Of a stretch of 64,000 nucleotides of DNA, positions 10,752 through 22,398 are shown piece by piece. The translations under genes were made by a program, and so were the position numbers. Each line of letters starts with the position of its first letter. The first letter of the stretch is position 1. Source of the stretch: Piezodorus guildinii (taxonomy: Eukaryota; Arthropoda; Insecta; Hemiptera; Pentatomidae). The stretch lies in NCBI GenBank assembly GCA_023052935.1, contig CM041292.1:31197454-31261453 (forward strand), in the 5' to 3' direction. The notes under the pieces were generated by a model. That model made no database searches and was not told the DNA's origin. It worked only from the letters and a program-made list of their open reading frames with translations.

Positions 10752-11731
10752 ATAAATAATAAATAATAATAGGCTTACCGAACCCGAAGGTTCGATGCCG
10801 ATACCACCAAACTTCGCCTGCATAGACTCGTCCAATGTTCACCGGTCAAGCCCAAGCCCCCGAGATCAGCCTTAATGCAATCCTCCCATCGACGCTTCGG
10901 CCTACCCTTCGGACGCCTACCAGTCGGTTCAGCGAATACCAACTTCCTCTGAATCCGTTCCTCACTAAGCCCAACAACTTTACGCGCCCATTTGAGTCTC
11001 CGCGATGTTATCAACTCAATTATATTCACAGGGTACAAACTCCGCAATTCCGCGTTGTGCAGCCTTCTAAACTCCTCAGTGGCCTCATCTCTCTTCGGAC
11101 CAAATATTTTACGCAGTACCTTATTCTCGAAAACCTTAAGCCGTTGTTCATCCTTCAAAGTAAGCGGCCACGTTTCGCATCCGTAAAGAACCGTTGGAAG
11201 AATAATAGTTTTATAAATTCTAACCTTTAAGTTTTTAGACAGAAGTCGCGAGCTAAGTAATTTAGCAACTGAATAATAACACGCATTTCCCACCTTTAAC
11301 CGGGACTTTATTTCTTCCTGGATTTCATTTTTTCTTGTTATTATTGAACCTAAATACTTGAATTTCTCTACGTGTTCAAAAGTATGACCTGAAATATTAA
11401 TATCATCAAGATCGCCACCATTTCTGCAACTAATCATATATTTCGTCTTATCGGTATTTAATTCGAGTCCTATTTGTTTACCGGTTTTTATTAACACACT
11501 TGTATTTAGTTGTATGGTTTCCGTGTCTTCACCTAGTAGTACCAAATCATCGGCATACCCCAAAACCGGAATCTTGTCACCCATATTTAAGCCTTTCTCG
11601 GTACACATCACCTTTTCTATAACATATTCTAAGGCTATATTAAACAAAACAGGTGAAAGGGAGTCACCCTGTTTCAAACCCGATCGCACCTCAACATACA
11701 TAACTACTAGACTACTCAACTAACATAACTA
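10752..11731 (-). mobile_element. RTE-like LINE copy B, 5'-truncated, with target duplication
   Basis: A 980-bp insertion on the minus strand, bounded by the 10-bp duplication. Its 3' end is a (TTA)n-type tail (10,752-10,772) directly after the stop codon. The 5' end is truncated inside the reverse transcriptase, just before the motif SGLKQGDSLSPVLFN, and is preceded by a short disordered stretch with ACTACTA repeats. It looks young, since its ORF is uninterrupted. Confidence 0.9.
10775..11719 (-). pseudogene. RTE-like reverse transcriptase, C-terminal two-thirds (open frame)
   Basis: This is a 314-residue open frame of a 5'-truncated LINE polymerase. In order it shows SGLKQGDSLSPVLFN (RT motif B, residues ~13-27), GYADDLVLL (catalytic YADD, ~54), KFKYLGSIIT (thumb), LPTVLYGCETWPLT, a KVLRKIFGP segment, and the basic C-terminus GRRPKGRPKRRWEDC. 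The endonuclease and N-terminal RT are absent, so it is non-functional despite lacking stops. The YGCETW-type C-terminus and simple-repeat tail favour the RTE group; a neighbouring LINE clade cannot be excluded. Confidence 0.85.
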
Positions 11732-11924
11732 CTAGCATCTTTTACGAAAACAAAAATCATTGTTACGCCAGAAAAAAACAAAAAAAAAAACTGTAGAACA
11801 GTAAAAATAGAATTCTCCAAAGAAACTTTGCAAACCACTGAACAATTGACGAATTTCAAGTTGACGCAAGGAAATAAATTATAAGATATAAGGGGTGGAA
11901 AAAAAATAAATGTTTAGAGTAAAT

Positions 11925-12955
11925 ATAAAAACTTTTTTTATTTTTTATTGAGATATATTACAATTTGTTTCTATATGAACATTAATAATAGTGATATAAG
12001 ATCCATTCACACAATATATACAGTATACAATGATAAAGTCAAATTAAATAAAATATATATATATACAAAATAACAAAACAAACAACAACTACAATTGAGA
12101 TAATTGCAAATAAATGATATATATATAGATTATAATAATAAATATAAAAACAAAATAAATCAAAGCATTAAACTATAATTGAGATAAATAAAAGTTTGCA
12201 AATAAACAAACATAACTATATACAAAATATACCAGTGCTATAGAGATCCCAGACTGGGCTTTTTCCTCTACTTGTGGAGGAAAAAGCGGAATCCAAGAGA
12301 TCCTAGACCCTCGCTCTCAGCCGCGTCACTGGTGTGACTCAGTGGAGGAATAACTAGGGCGCAATAGCCACAAACATACATTACATGAGTGGAGAATCTG
12401 ACCAGGGTCAGAACTTCAATTTAAACGTTTACAATACGTCTCGCGGCTACTGCCGTTTCAATCTTCGAGGAGGATTGTACGGATGGGTGGTACTGGATAG
12501 GGATTGTGCTAGAGGGTTAGGATGATGACTAAGGTTCTGATGAAATATGGAAAATTTGGATGGTACCAGGTCGAAAATTAACGGAATTTTAAGGTCGTGG
12601 CGTAGGGTACAGTTGGTAACGTAATAAGGAGCATTAACTATTGTTGTTATGAGGACTTTAGATAGGAAGGATTGGATGCGTTTGATGTTAGAATGTTTAG
12701 CTGTCCCCCACAGTTCAAGTCCGTAGGTCCATATTGGTTTCAGTACTGTCTTATATATTAGTAATTTGTTGTCAACTGTAAAATAGGTAGTGCCTAGGAT
12801 ACAGTTATAGAGATATGTAAGGAATGTAATGGCTTTAGGTGGAAGTTGTCTTAAGATTTGAGGAGTAAGGAGATCGTATCCAGGGGATTTACGGAGAGGA
12901 AGCTTTTTAAGAAGATATCTGACCTCAGAGGGAATAACTGCTAAACATAAAAACT
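11925..12955. repeat. 9-bp target-site duplication flanking truncated Jockey-2 copy
   Basis: ATAAAAACT at 11,925-11,933 and at 12,947-12,955 borders the insertion. It is AT-rich and short, so chance is possible, but its position matches both element ends. Confidence 0.65.
11934..12946 (-). mobile_element. Jockey-2 LINE copy, 5'-truncated and internally deleted
   Basis: The 3' UTR and ORF2 end match the full-length Jockey-2 at 36,308-41,085, including the TTATTGAGATATATTACAATTTG 3' end after the poly(T), the CTTGTGGAGGAAAAAGCGG block and the ORF2 stop region. Near 12,781 the sequence jumps from the equivalent of about 37,130 to about 38,000, an internal deletion of some 870 bp that removes the reverse transcriptase catalytic region. 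The 5' truncation is at 12,943-12,946. Confidence 0.9.
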
Positions 12956-12959
12956 AAGG

Positions 12960-14185
12960 ATATTATAAAAAAAAAAGTATTATGGATCAAATAATAGGTT
13001 TCATTAATTTATCAATCAAGGAAAAGGTTAAAGTAAGAGATGTTCTTTGAACCACACGAACTATAAGAACCAAAAGAAAAAAAAAAAACAAGCGATGTCC
13101 TGGATGTGAAAAGTACTGTCTACATGCCCAAAAAATTGGAGACCTTGCCATCGGAAATATTTTATGAAGGAGGAAAACGCCTAAGAGCAAGGCTTTTAAA
13201 AATAGGAAATGGGAGAACTGTGAGAACGAAAAGTGGATAAGCCATAAGCCAGGAAGGATGACTAGACAGTCCCATCCGGAAAAAAAGTATTATAGAAGAA
13301 GTTCCAAATCTGCCCAAAATACATGAAACTCAAAAGCAGCCAAAAATATGTATATTAGTGCATTTATAACTACTTTGTACAACGATAAGTTTTCCAAATG
13401 TTCCTGATAGGTCCATTAGTAACGCAAAGACAAAGTGGATGATTGATGTACTGTAAGTGATGACTGTTATGATGTATTGCTGTCCCTTTCTATAACAGTA
13501 CTTTGTTCTACGTTCTTCGTCCCACAACAAAGTTCTGGTTGATAAAAAAATAAAATAAAAAAAGAACTAATTATGGAATGTTGTATTAAATATTGTCGCT
13601 GAAACAAAAAACCTGCTTTCTGTTGATTCTAGAAAACTAGTGAAAGTTAAATCCAAAGTTATTAACATTAAAAAGATAGATTAAGTCATGTATTATTTAT
13701 ACTAGAAGTAAATTCTTTCTTTTTATGTAAGTAACATTACTTATTTCTACACATTGACCTCTTTTTTGAAGCCTTAATCCAAAAAAATGACATAAATATC
13801 AATTGAAATTAAGAAGTAATAGAAATAAATTAATATAGATTAATATGAATAAATATAATTACTGATTTATAAAGAAATTTATTAAAGAAACATATTTTAC
13901 TTGTTATAAACATTCTACTCTGTAAGTTATGTACTCATGTAGCATTACATTCTCATAAATTCATGACAGAATCAGAGCCAAACGTTAAATAATTATTTTA
14001 AAATATGATAAAATGTTCATTCCTTGTTCTGATAAATACTGAAAAAAAAGTAATGCAAAAATATAAATAAATGGAAATTTGAAAAAAAAAAAATCCTAAA
14101 TAGATAACTATCCTTCAAGTTAAATCGATCATAAATAAAAATCCATTTCTTAATATTGGTTTTATTTATCATCATTTATAGACTT
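12960..14185. other. AT-rich, no gene recognised
   Basis: Only short motif-free ORFs (for example 12,987-13,190 and 13,330-13,530). Confidence 0.5.
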
Positions 14186-14189
14186 TAGT

Positions 14190-14400
14190 TTTTTGTGGGT
14201 GGATCTATAGGCCGTGGTGGTCTTTCGCAGCACGGTATAGTCACCTACGATTTCACACTGTGATTCTGAATGATACGTAATATAGTAGGGTCATAACTCC
14301 CAAGGCCTATTTTTGTGAATAGCCACAAGTTGACTGTCGGACATAGCATGCCCTGGGGAGAGACTGTGACTGAATCTACTAATTAGATATAAATAGTTAG
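14190..14400 (-). mobile_element. SINE-B-like fragment, head missing
   Basis: Resembles the body of SINE-B at 61,485-61,762. The stretches around 14,205-14,225 (GGCCGTGG) and 14,332-14,375 (GACTGTCGGACATAGCATGCC followed by GGGGAGAGACTGTGACTGAATC) line up in order with it. The tRNA-like promoter part is not present. Confidence 0.5.
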
Positions 14401-14954
14401 AGAATTCTAAGTTATCAATTATAAATTCGTTTCCTGAATTCGAGGGACGTTTTAAATGTTTGAAAAAACATGTTAACTTCATTTTGGTGGTTTAATTGAT
14501 GTTCAAGATAACAATAAATTAAGTATAAAAAGGAAATTAAAATTTTTAACATTAGAAATTTCACTGATTTATTTTTTTAATATCCACTATGTTTAAAAGG
14601 ATGTGTTTTAAAAATTAATTTAATCTTGAATATATATATATATATATGTCTGATATGACTTTTTTATTTAAATTAATTTATGATCACCAGTGTATTTATA
14701 GAGTTGTATTTCACACACAGAAAAACAAAACAAAAATATTTCTTTCCCTTAAATTATTCTCAACACAATGCTTTGTGCAGAATTTAAAAACAGCCTTTCC
14801 TTTTATATTCGTTTCCGTATAAATTGTTTTGTTTATTGAAGACAGAGCAAAGCGAGACTCTTGTGCTTAATGTAATGAACGAGGTGGGAAACCTAAGTTA
14901 TTAAAACCTACCCTTTAAAAATATGTGTTCATTAAAATATGTCCTTTGTTGAGG

Positions 14955-14958
<4 letters not shown>

Positions 14959-14991
<33 letters not shown>
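14959..14991. repeat. Poly(T) tract
   Basis: 33 consecutive T. It may be the tail of a minus-strand retroposon, but nothing recognisable follows it. Confidence 0.9.
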
Positions 14992-14993
<2 letters not shown>

Positions 14994-15523
14994 TATTTTA
15001 GTATTCTGATGGTCTTACTTTGTAAAAGATGGTAAAAAAAATAAAATAAAATAAATTGAATCATTCCAATTTTAATGAAAATAAATCTGTACAGAATACA
15101 GCATCAGAGAAATGATTGTGGTTACATACGACAGGTATGCCGAGTTGAAGCTGCTGAATCCAGTTTCTCGCCGACAGTATTTCCTGGGAGTATTCCTATT
15201 CCGCAGTTTTAATACCCAAAGTCCATACCAAAAGTTCTGATCGCAAAATTCTTATAATTCGACATAATTAAAATTTTTATTCTGGTAGTAGTTAGAAATA
15301 TTAACCAATAAATAAGAAACTTTTTTTTTTCTTTATTTTATTAAGCGTAACCATAAAAAAATATACCATATGTGATGCAATTTCTATGATCACGACCGTA
15401 AATCAGGAAAATAAAAACTTACTATGGTTCCTAATAAAAGTTAATTAAAGAATTGTTTTGATGAAAGCACCCCAAATTAAGTTGACAGTAAAATTCATGA
15501 ATGCTAAAAAAAATAAATTAGTA

Positions 15524-16445
15524 TTGGGTTGTTTCACATGAAATGTCCGTTTTTATAGTTTCTATAATACATAATGGATTTTGCAGGTCTCTGTTGTTTT
15601 CGTTCGAATGTTTACATATTTAAAGTAAACAGTTGCTAATCCTCTACCTTTGTATTATAAACATTAGCTTCCCAATCAATTACCCACTTTTTAGCGTACC
15701 TCCATATATGAACATGGAAACTCGCGATTTTCGAGTAATATTTTTGTACGACTTTGGACTCGGCCATTCAGCAGCTGAGGCCGCTAGAAATATTTGCAAG
15801 GCGTTTGGGGAGGGGAGAGTTAATGAACGGACCATTCGCCGTTGGTTTGCTAAGTTTATAGCTGGGGATACCGACTTGGAAAACTCGCCCCGAGGAAGTC
15901 CTCCGTCCGTAATAGACAACGATGTCCTCAAACATACAGTTGAAGGAAACCCCTACCAAACAGTTAAAAGACTCTCAGCACAACTAAATGCAAGTGCATC
16001 TACCGTTTCCAGACATTTAAAGTGTATTGGAAAAGTAAAAGAGCTCATACTCAAATGGGTACCTCATGATCTCACTGAGCGGCAGCAAGACCCCATGTTT
16101 CAAAACATACCATTCAAAATTTACAGAACTGGGCTACGAAGTTCTTCCGCACCCACCATATTCTCCCGACTTGTCTCCAACAGATTACCACATGTTCAGG
16201 AATTCAGACAATTTCGTAAAAGGAATACTTTTTGAAAATGATGATCAAGTGAAAAGTGCGTTTTCGGATTTTGTTTTGTTGCTCAGAGTTTTTCAGTTCG
16301 AGGATAAAAATGTTGGTGTCACGTTGGGAAAAATATGTAGAAAAAGATTGTAAATATATTTATATAAAATTATTTTGTTTTTCTATCGTATTTTTAATAA
16401 AAATTCTTTACCTTGAAAACGGACATTTCATGTGACACAACCCAA
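15524..16445 (+). mobile_element. mariner element M2, internally deleted
   Basis: 922 bp with the same termini as M1 (TTGGGTTGTTTCACATG at the left, its complement with one mismatch at the right) and a flanking TA at 15,522-15,523 and 16,446-16,447. It is closely similar to M1 throughout and carries the identical central deletion near 16,090. It lacks the 5-bp loss of M1, so it is the better-preserved copy. Confidence 0.94.
15711..16352 (+). pseudogene. mariner transposase remnant (M2)
   Basis: Chosen start is the ATG at 15,711 (MNMETRDFRV), as for other mariners; the open frame reaches further upstream only into the 5' untranslated part. The N-terminal bipartite DNA-binding region is intact: NERTIRRWFAKF, QTVKRLSAQLN and STVSRHLKCIG, then WVPHDLTERQQ. 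The coding sequence then skips to the C-terminal third catalytic region, HPPYSPDLSPTDYHMF, in a different frame (about 16,110-16,352). The segment with the first two catalytic aspartates is absent. At most it could make a truncated DNA-binding protein. Confidence 0.9.
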
Positions 16446-16449
16446 TATA

Positions 16450-18110
16450 TATACTTCTTAAGTTTAGTTGTTCTAAGATTATCTTAAAACGTAGTAATTT
16501 AAACTTAACGATGTCTCTTATTTATTTTTTATAGATGAAACCAGAACTGAAATAAAATGTAACTATAAAAAAAACAAAAACAGTTTAACCATCATTTATA
16601 TTCAAATATTAAATGAAGTACTAGTATTTATGTCATTTGTGACTAACTCTGTTTGTCCAGATAGGTCTGAGTGATGTATATATAAGATATAAATTTAGAG
16701 ATTATATGTGATCCAATAATGTGAAAGTTGATTGCATCGTCTTGTTAGTTCTTGTCATTTTACATTCGTATTTATGACCCATGTTTCTGTCATATTTACT
16801 AATTTTATAAATATAGTCCGAGAGTCTTAAGTAGGTCAGTGAAGGTACTGCATTGTTAAATTTCATCGCTGGATATGTATTTTTCCGTAGAAAATAAAAA
16901 TTACTTATAAATTTGAATAGTAACGCTTAAGTATGATTTGGAATGAAATTGAATATTTGCGTTGTACTTCATTTCTTGAATGATTTTTTTATTTTTTATT
17001 TTACGTTAAGATAAAATTAGATTAAATAAAATATAGATTAGATTCCAACACAGCAAAATTTTAACTTCTCAATAATAGTTCTTAAGCACCTTTAGGAAAT
17101 ATATAAACGAGAAAACAATACACTACAATCTATAAATGATCTTAAGATTTGTTATTATTGAAGAGTAGATGATTCTAGGCTAATATTAGAAGGAGTTGAT
17201 TACAAGATAAACAATTCTTGAATAACAGTTGCTTTCTAGGATTTCCCTCAAGTATGTGTACCTACTTATAAGATGCCTGGTTAGCCCTACGAGAGTTTCC
17301 TTGCCCCAGAATCGACTATACATAAAAATAATAATTAATCTACCATAGCCGAACTTGATCCCGGAACTAGAATATAAGAAGCACCGTTAATTAACCACTT
17401 TGCTATCTTCCTGCCCTTTTAGTTAGAAATCTGAATTGATTATATCGAGTAAAATCATTTATATATTTGTATTTTATTATTATAATGAAATAAAGAAGCG
17501 ATAATCTTTATTAAATATGTGAAAATACTTACATCCTGATGCATCTTATGCAGATGTTACCTGCAGGTGTCTGGGAGATGGGATGATAAGGGACACAGCT
17601 ACAATTGAATATCTCAGATGGCATGATAACATTCAGGACCGGATGAAAAATAATGCAATTGTTTGGACTCAAATGGGCGTCCTCGTTCATTTTGTTTCTT
17701 AGATTGTTTATCGAGGTTCGATTTCCAATCCTCCCAAGATCTGAAGTAGGTTGGTTCTTCGCCGAGATTGCAACTAGTAGATAACAAATCGTGTAAGGAA
17801 AGTTCCTCGAGATCTCAGTACTAGATGAAACGCAAGAAAGTATTCTAACAATGTGACTCTGAAATTCCTTTTACATTAAAAGAAAAGGAATATTCTTACC
17901 AATCCAAGACAACAAATGTACACTTTTGTCGTAACGTTTTCTTGAGTAGTTAGTTAGAAAATCATTAAAACAGTTTTAGCCCTTAATAACCTTATTAGCA
18001 AACGGGCGTAGAGTGGGAGTAGAAAGAAAGCGGGTGGTATAGATCCATTAAAAACTTGGCAATTGAAAACAAATTCTGAGTTTATAATTTGTCAATACAA
18101 ACAAGATTTT
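16450..18110. other. No gene recognised
   Basis: AT-rich sequence with no ORF of note and no element termini seen. Confidence 0.5.
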
Positions 18111-18114
18111 TTTT

Positions 18115-18600
18115 TCTCATATTACTTCCTCTTCTTCTTCCTCCTCTGTGCCATCAGTCGTTGAAGAGCAGTCTCAGACTATCTTGCCGAATGGTCCCTA
18201 TCACTGGCAAGTCTTCTCATCTCTGGGATGGTGCATCCTTTTTCGTGCTATCAGTTTATGCAATGTAATCAGAGTACATGCGTCTGAGTTTGCAACGAGG
18301 CCTTCCTTCTTCTGGTCTAGATTCTAGATATTACTTGGTTTTTCTGGTATCGTTCATTCTACAGACATGGCCATTTTTACCATACCATACATATAATTTT
18401 AGTTGTCGCTCTTTCATGGTGTCGCGCACAGATTAACACCTATTTCCTCCCTGATTCTTTCATTTCTGACACAGTACCTCCTTGTCTTACTATCTTACTA
18501 TTCTTCGAGGAATCTCATTTCTATCAAAATTGATGGCTTTCCAGCTTTCAGATCCTCACAAGCGAAGTGGGAGGAACACAGATTATCCTTATTTTGACCT
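18115..18600 (-). pseudogene. RTE-like LINE C-terminal remnant
   Basis: On the minus strand the text reads YGKNGHVCRMNDTR, then ESRPEEGRPRCKLRRMYSDY, followed by a 3' end rich in GAGGAAGAAG. This is the usual order in RTE-type ORF ends (GHV.RM, a basic GRP segment, a short simple-repeat tail). Several stops interrupt it. It is a different family from copies A-D. Confidence 0.55.
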
Positions 18601-18832
18601 CTCTGCTTACTTCTTGCTTTCCTATAACACTTTTGGAAATCCAATGGTACGCTCGAATGGCCTTCGTCACTGAATTTAGAAACTACTAGTCTATTTTACC
18701 ACCTTTACTTGTTATAGTCCCAAGATACGCTACTTTTAGGAGTTAAAATCTTTCGAACTTTGCAAATTACTTGTTTGTTAGTTATCAAACAGTTCAAAGG
18801 ACATTTGAAGCTTCTTGCCAATCTAAAGACTT

Positions 18833-18932
18833 NNNNNNNNNNNNNNNNNNNNNNNNNNNNNNNNNNNNNNNNNNNNNNNNNNNNNNNNNNNNNNNNNNNN
18901 NNNNNNNNNNNNNNNNNNNNNNNNNNNNNNNN
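18833..18932. other. Assembly gap (100 N)
   Basis: Exactly 100 unknown bases, a conventional gap of unknown size. It cuts the Gypsy element, and the sequence to its left shows no clear integrase. Confidence 1.
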
Positions 18933-18944
18933 CGTAGTTGGAAC

Positions 18945-21079
18945 GTGAACTAGCACGGACGATAGACCCTCGTATGTGCTGGCATTGGTAACGATTCCTG
19001 GTCCTTGTTTAGAGCGGAAAATAAGCTGGAACTTCTTACCGTTTATGATATCCTCGTTTTCCGGCAATTCCCGTGCCCGATCGGCTGAGCCCGCGCTGTC
19101 TTCCGACTCCTGCCGCACCAACGGAATATCCGGCCCACTTTCTGCCCAATCACGGAGGTACCTTAGGCCGAATGGTTCGCCCGAAGTCCCCTCTTCATCG
19201 ATTGCGTTTGTTACAATGTCCCGCGACAGCCAGTCGGCTACCGCGTTCTCCACCCCCTTCCGATGCACGATGTGAAAGTTGTATGGGGCAAGGCGCTCCT
19301 TCCAACGCGATATTCGTGCGGATGACTCCTTGAGCGTTCCTAGATATACGAGCGGTTTGTGATCCGTGATTAACTCGAAACGTCGTCCGTAGACATACGG
19401 CCTGAAATACCCGACTGCCCACACCACCGCCAGGAGCTCGCGTTCAATTGCGCTGTATCTCCCTTCTGCCTCGTTCAACTTCCGACTGGCGTACGCAATC
19501 GGTTTTTCCCCCGCTTCGAAATTCTGCGAAAGGACCGCTCCCACCGCCACCTCGCTCGCGTCCGTTGTAATGCGGAACGTTCGTTGGAAGTCGGGAATAG
19601 CTAGCAGCGGCCTGGTCTTCAGAACCTCCCGGCATTTGCGGCATACGCTATCAATCTGACCCGGGCCCATGCAAAATCGTTTCCCCTTCTTCAGCACGTC
19701 TGTGAGTGGTTGCGTCAACGCAGCTATCCTCGGAATGAATCTTCTGTAGTAATTGACCATTCCTAAAAACCGCCGAACCCCGCGGATGTTCGTGGGTAAG
19801 AGGGCTTCCTGGATGGCTGTCACTCTCTCCGGATCCGGCTGTATCCCGTTGCGTGAAACTACATGTCCCAGAAATTTGATTTACCCGAGCCCGAATTTCG
19901 ACTCTCGAGACAACCGCAGCCCGAATTCACGTATCCTGCGGAACACCCGTGCCAAGTGCTCGACGTGCTCGGTTTTGGTACGGCTGAAAACGACCAGGTC
20001 GTACATATAGACCTGAGTAAAATCTTCCCCCAATCCTCTCTGGAACTCGTCCATTAGCCGCTGGAACATCAAAGGTGCTCCCTTGAGGCCGAAAGGCATC
20101 CGCACGAACTCGAAGTACCCACTCTCCCATGAAAATGCCGTCTTCGCCACGTCCTCCTCCGCCATCCGGACCTGGTGGTAACCGCTCTTCAGGTCCAACG
20201 TGCTAAATATCGTGGCTCCGGAAAGTCGATCTAAGATGTCCTCAATTCTGGGCAGTGGGTACCGCTCGTCTATGGTGGCTTCGTTCAATTTGCGATAATC
20301 CACTACTACGCGATACTGTTTCTCTCCCGACGGCCCGTTCTGCCGCTTTTCGACAACCTACAATGGCCTTTTAAACGGGGACCTTCTATTTCGAATGATC
20401 CCTTGTTGCAGCATCTTCCGCAGTTGCCTACTTATGATCTCTCTCATAGCTTGGGGTACCGTCGGTCTTTTACGTAAACTGGGGTGTTCGTCGCGAGGTT
20501 AATTCTATGGACGGTTCGCCCCGTAGTGGGGAGGATTTCATTGGGTCCGTGAAATAGGTCCTTGTTCTGACGGAATACCTGTTCGATCGACTCCTCCCCA
20601 CAACTCACGACTCCTACCTTGATGTCCTCCACCGATTCCTCCATGACGGTGTTGTACTCTACCCTTCCGATCCGATACCGCCAGTTGTCGTCCTTCACTC
20701 GCATCCTCAGGCCCACCTTCCTCAGGATATCGCATCCTATGATTACATCATACCCTGGCATGAGCCTTTCGACTATGTGAGTTCTTACTCGTCGGTTACG
20801 CCCCATCAGCAGCCTGAGGTCAAAAAACGTCTCCCCTAGGGTTTGACACTGTCCCCTAACCGTAGATATTACGCACCCACAACCCTTTCGTGCGTCCCAG
20901 ATCCCTAGCTTAAGTGCCCCTGTTCTACTAATTAAGGAATTAGTGCTTCCCGTATCCAGCAGAAAGGATATCCCCGAATCCCCCAATCGCGCCACGGGCA
21001 ACCTAGACCCTTTTCCCTTCCTCTCAAGATTATTGATTACCACCACATTCGATAGGTTGCCCCTCCCCGTACAGTACCC
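18945..21079 (-). pseudogene. Gypsy pol: protease, reverse transcriptase, RNase H (broken)
   Basis: Protease region (21,046-20,444) has the active-site motif LLDTGSTNSLIS. The RT follows with DYRKLNEATI, STLDLKSGYHQV and FVRMPFGLKGAP. The catalytic box, normally Y-x-D-D, reads YMYD, so the first metal-binding aspartate is replaced by tyrosine. RNase H (19,823 down) keeps TTDAS, IERELLAVVWA, TDHKPL and AVADWLSR. Lesions: a frameshift near 20,460, an in-frame TAG near 20,358 where tryptophan is expected, and a TAA at 19,881 between GLG and IKFLGH. Pol lies in the same frame as gag, separated by one TGA at 21,080. The C-terminal end is lost in the gap. Confidence 0.92.
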
Positions 21080-22318
21080 TCAATCTCTATCTGTCTGCCG
21101 CATCGTCACCTCGGTTCCCGAAACCGCAATCTCCCATGGATTTTTTCTACTCACCTCATGTCTCTCCCGGGCCAGCACACTGCGTCCAGATCCCACGCTC
21201 TCCTCTCCGGACGATTCCTCACTGGAGTGATGTCCGCTGTTTCTCCTTTGGCCTCGCGAGGTTCTCCAGTTTTGAGTGTTCACCTCCATCGGCTCCGGGT
21301 AGGGTTCGCACTTATGACCGCGCGACTTCTGCTTCGGACATTCCCGTGCTACGTGTCCAGGCCTGCCACATTCATAGCACCGAGTGAGCCGACACTGTGC
21401 TGCCAGGTGGCCAGTTTGGTTGCACTCGTAGGACCTTCGTTCCGGTCTCCTCCTCCTCTCCTCCGAGCCAAGGCTGTACTTCCTTCCGCCACGCCTATCC
21501 ACAGCGTTCCGCCTGGTAGGGCTACTATGCCTTCGTCTTGGGGGTTTTACCTCTACCCACTCTGTACCTATCTTCTCGAAACGAGCCTCCTTACGGCCAT
21601 GGGCGTCGATAAGTTCATGAGCGCATTCCAGGAACTGCTTATCTCGTAGGAGAGAGCCAGGGCAGTCCATATAGTGGTTGAGCTGGACTTTAAGAATGTC
21701 GTTGACAAAACTCATCCGCTGGGCTCCTTCCGCTTGTCCAAATGTCTCCACCATCTTTTCAACTAGACGGTTGTACAATACCATCAGCTTTTCCGCGAAC
21801 ACGCCCTCCGATTGGCCCGATGTCCTTCGCTCCTTCAGTAGATTAAAGGTGTCCTCCTCAGGGGTCCACTTCCCTCCCCCGTACGTCTTCTTCAGCCGCG
21901 TCTTTAGCGTCTCCCATGTGTGTGTTGTATCCCCCTGGATAGAGTTCAGAATTCTCCGTGATATTCTGCCGACCAGCGATGCTTCTAGTAGCACCACGTC
22001 TTCGTCCGCCAGAGTTCCAGACGCCTTCCAAGTCGTGATTAATTGTTTGATCTGGTCCGCTCCTTTAATAAAATGGTCCAGACCTCCTATGACCCCGGTG
22101 AACGGCTCCAATTGGCTGATTACTTCGTGCACAAAGACGGAATTCTGTGTTTGAATCTTTACCAATTCCATGTGCGTCATCTCTTTTGCCTTCAAGAGCT
22201 GGGCCGTCAAGTTCTTGTGTTCAACAGCCGCCTGAGAAAGTTGGTCGGTCAAGTTCTTATGCTCCGCTGCCGCCTGCGAAAGCTGGTACTCCAACCGCTC
22301 GCGCTCCTCCTTCGTCAT
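21080..22318 (-). CDS. Gypsy gag polyprotein
   Basis: A 412-residue open frame starting at an ATG just inside the leader, downstream of the primer binding site. The N-terminus is a predicted coiled coil with repeated YQLSQAAAEHKNLT-type units. The central capsid-like part contains THTWETLKTRLKKTYGG. The C-terminus has two CCHC zinc knuckles: CNQTGHLAAQC, whose spacing is visible although its start is slightly diverged, and CYECGRPGHVAREC. It packages the RNA genome into cytoplasmic particles. The frame ends at TGA and continues in the same frame into protease, so either stop-codon readthrough or a point mutation joins gag and pol. Confidence 0.88.
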   Translation of the reverse strand: MTKEERERLEYQLSQAAAEHKNLTDQLSQAAVEHKNLTAQLLKAKEMTHMELVKIQTQNSVFVHEVISQLEPFTGVIGGLDHFIKGADQIKQLITTWKASGTLADEDVVLLEASLVGRISRRILNSIQGDTTHTWETLKTRLKKTYGGGKWTPEEDTFNLLKERRTSGQSEGVFAEKLMVLYNRLVEKMVETFGQAEGAQRMSFVNDILKVQLNHYMDCPGSLLRDKQFLECAHELIDAHGRKEARFEKIGTEWVEVKPPRRRHSSPTRRNAVDRRGGRKYSLGSEERRRRPERRSYECNQTGHLAAQCRLTRCYECGRPGHVARECPKQKSRGHKCEPYPEPMEVNTQNWRTSRGQRRNSGHHSSEESSGEESVGSGRSVLARERHEVSRKNPWEIAVSGTEVTMRQTDRD

Positions 22319-22376
22319 TATTAATCACGATAAACCGGCTGGACTTAATTTCCCCTAATATCTTCCCGGAAATTGC

Positions 22377-22394
22377 TCCCGGGTTTCGGCACCA
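22377..22394 (-). promoter_or_regulatory. Gypsy primer binding site (putative)
   Basis: On the minus strand TGGTGCCGAAACCCGGGA begins 4 bases after the putative LTR end. TGG at the start is complementary to the CCA end of a tRNA, and the GAAACC/CGGGA part resembles a T-arm complement. The tRNA species was not determined. Confidence 0.7.
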
Positions 22395-22398
22395 GTTA

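Larger units (their letters stand above)
10742..11741. repeat. 10-bp target-site duplication flanking RTE-like copy B
   Basis: CTAGCATCTT is present at 10,742-10,751 and again at 11,732-11,741, directly bordering the RTE-like insertion. Confidence 0.8.

Noticed and set aside
18705..18832. Integrase end of the Gypsy element left of the gap
   Set aside because: The short frame here has no zinc-binding or catalytic integrase motif, and its continuity with pol is only through Ns.
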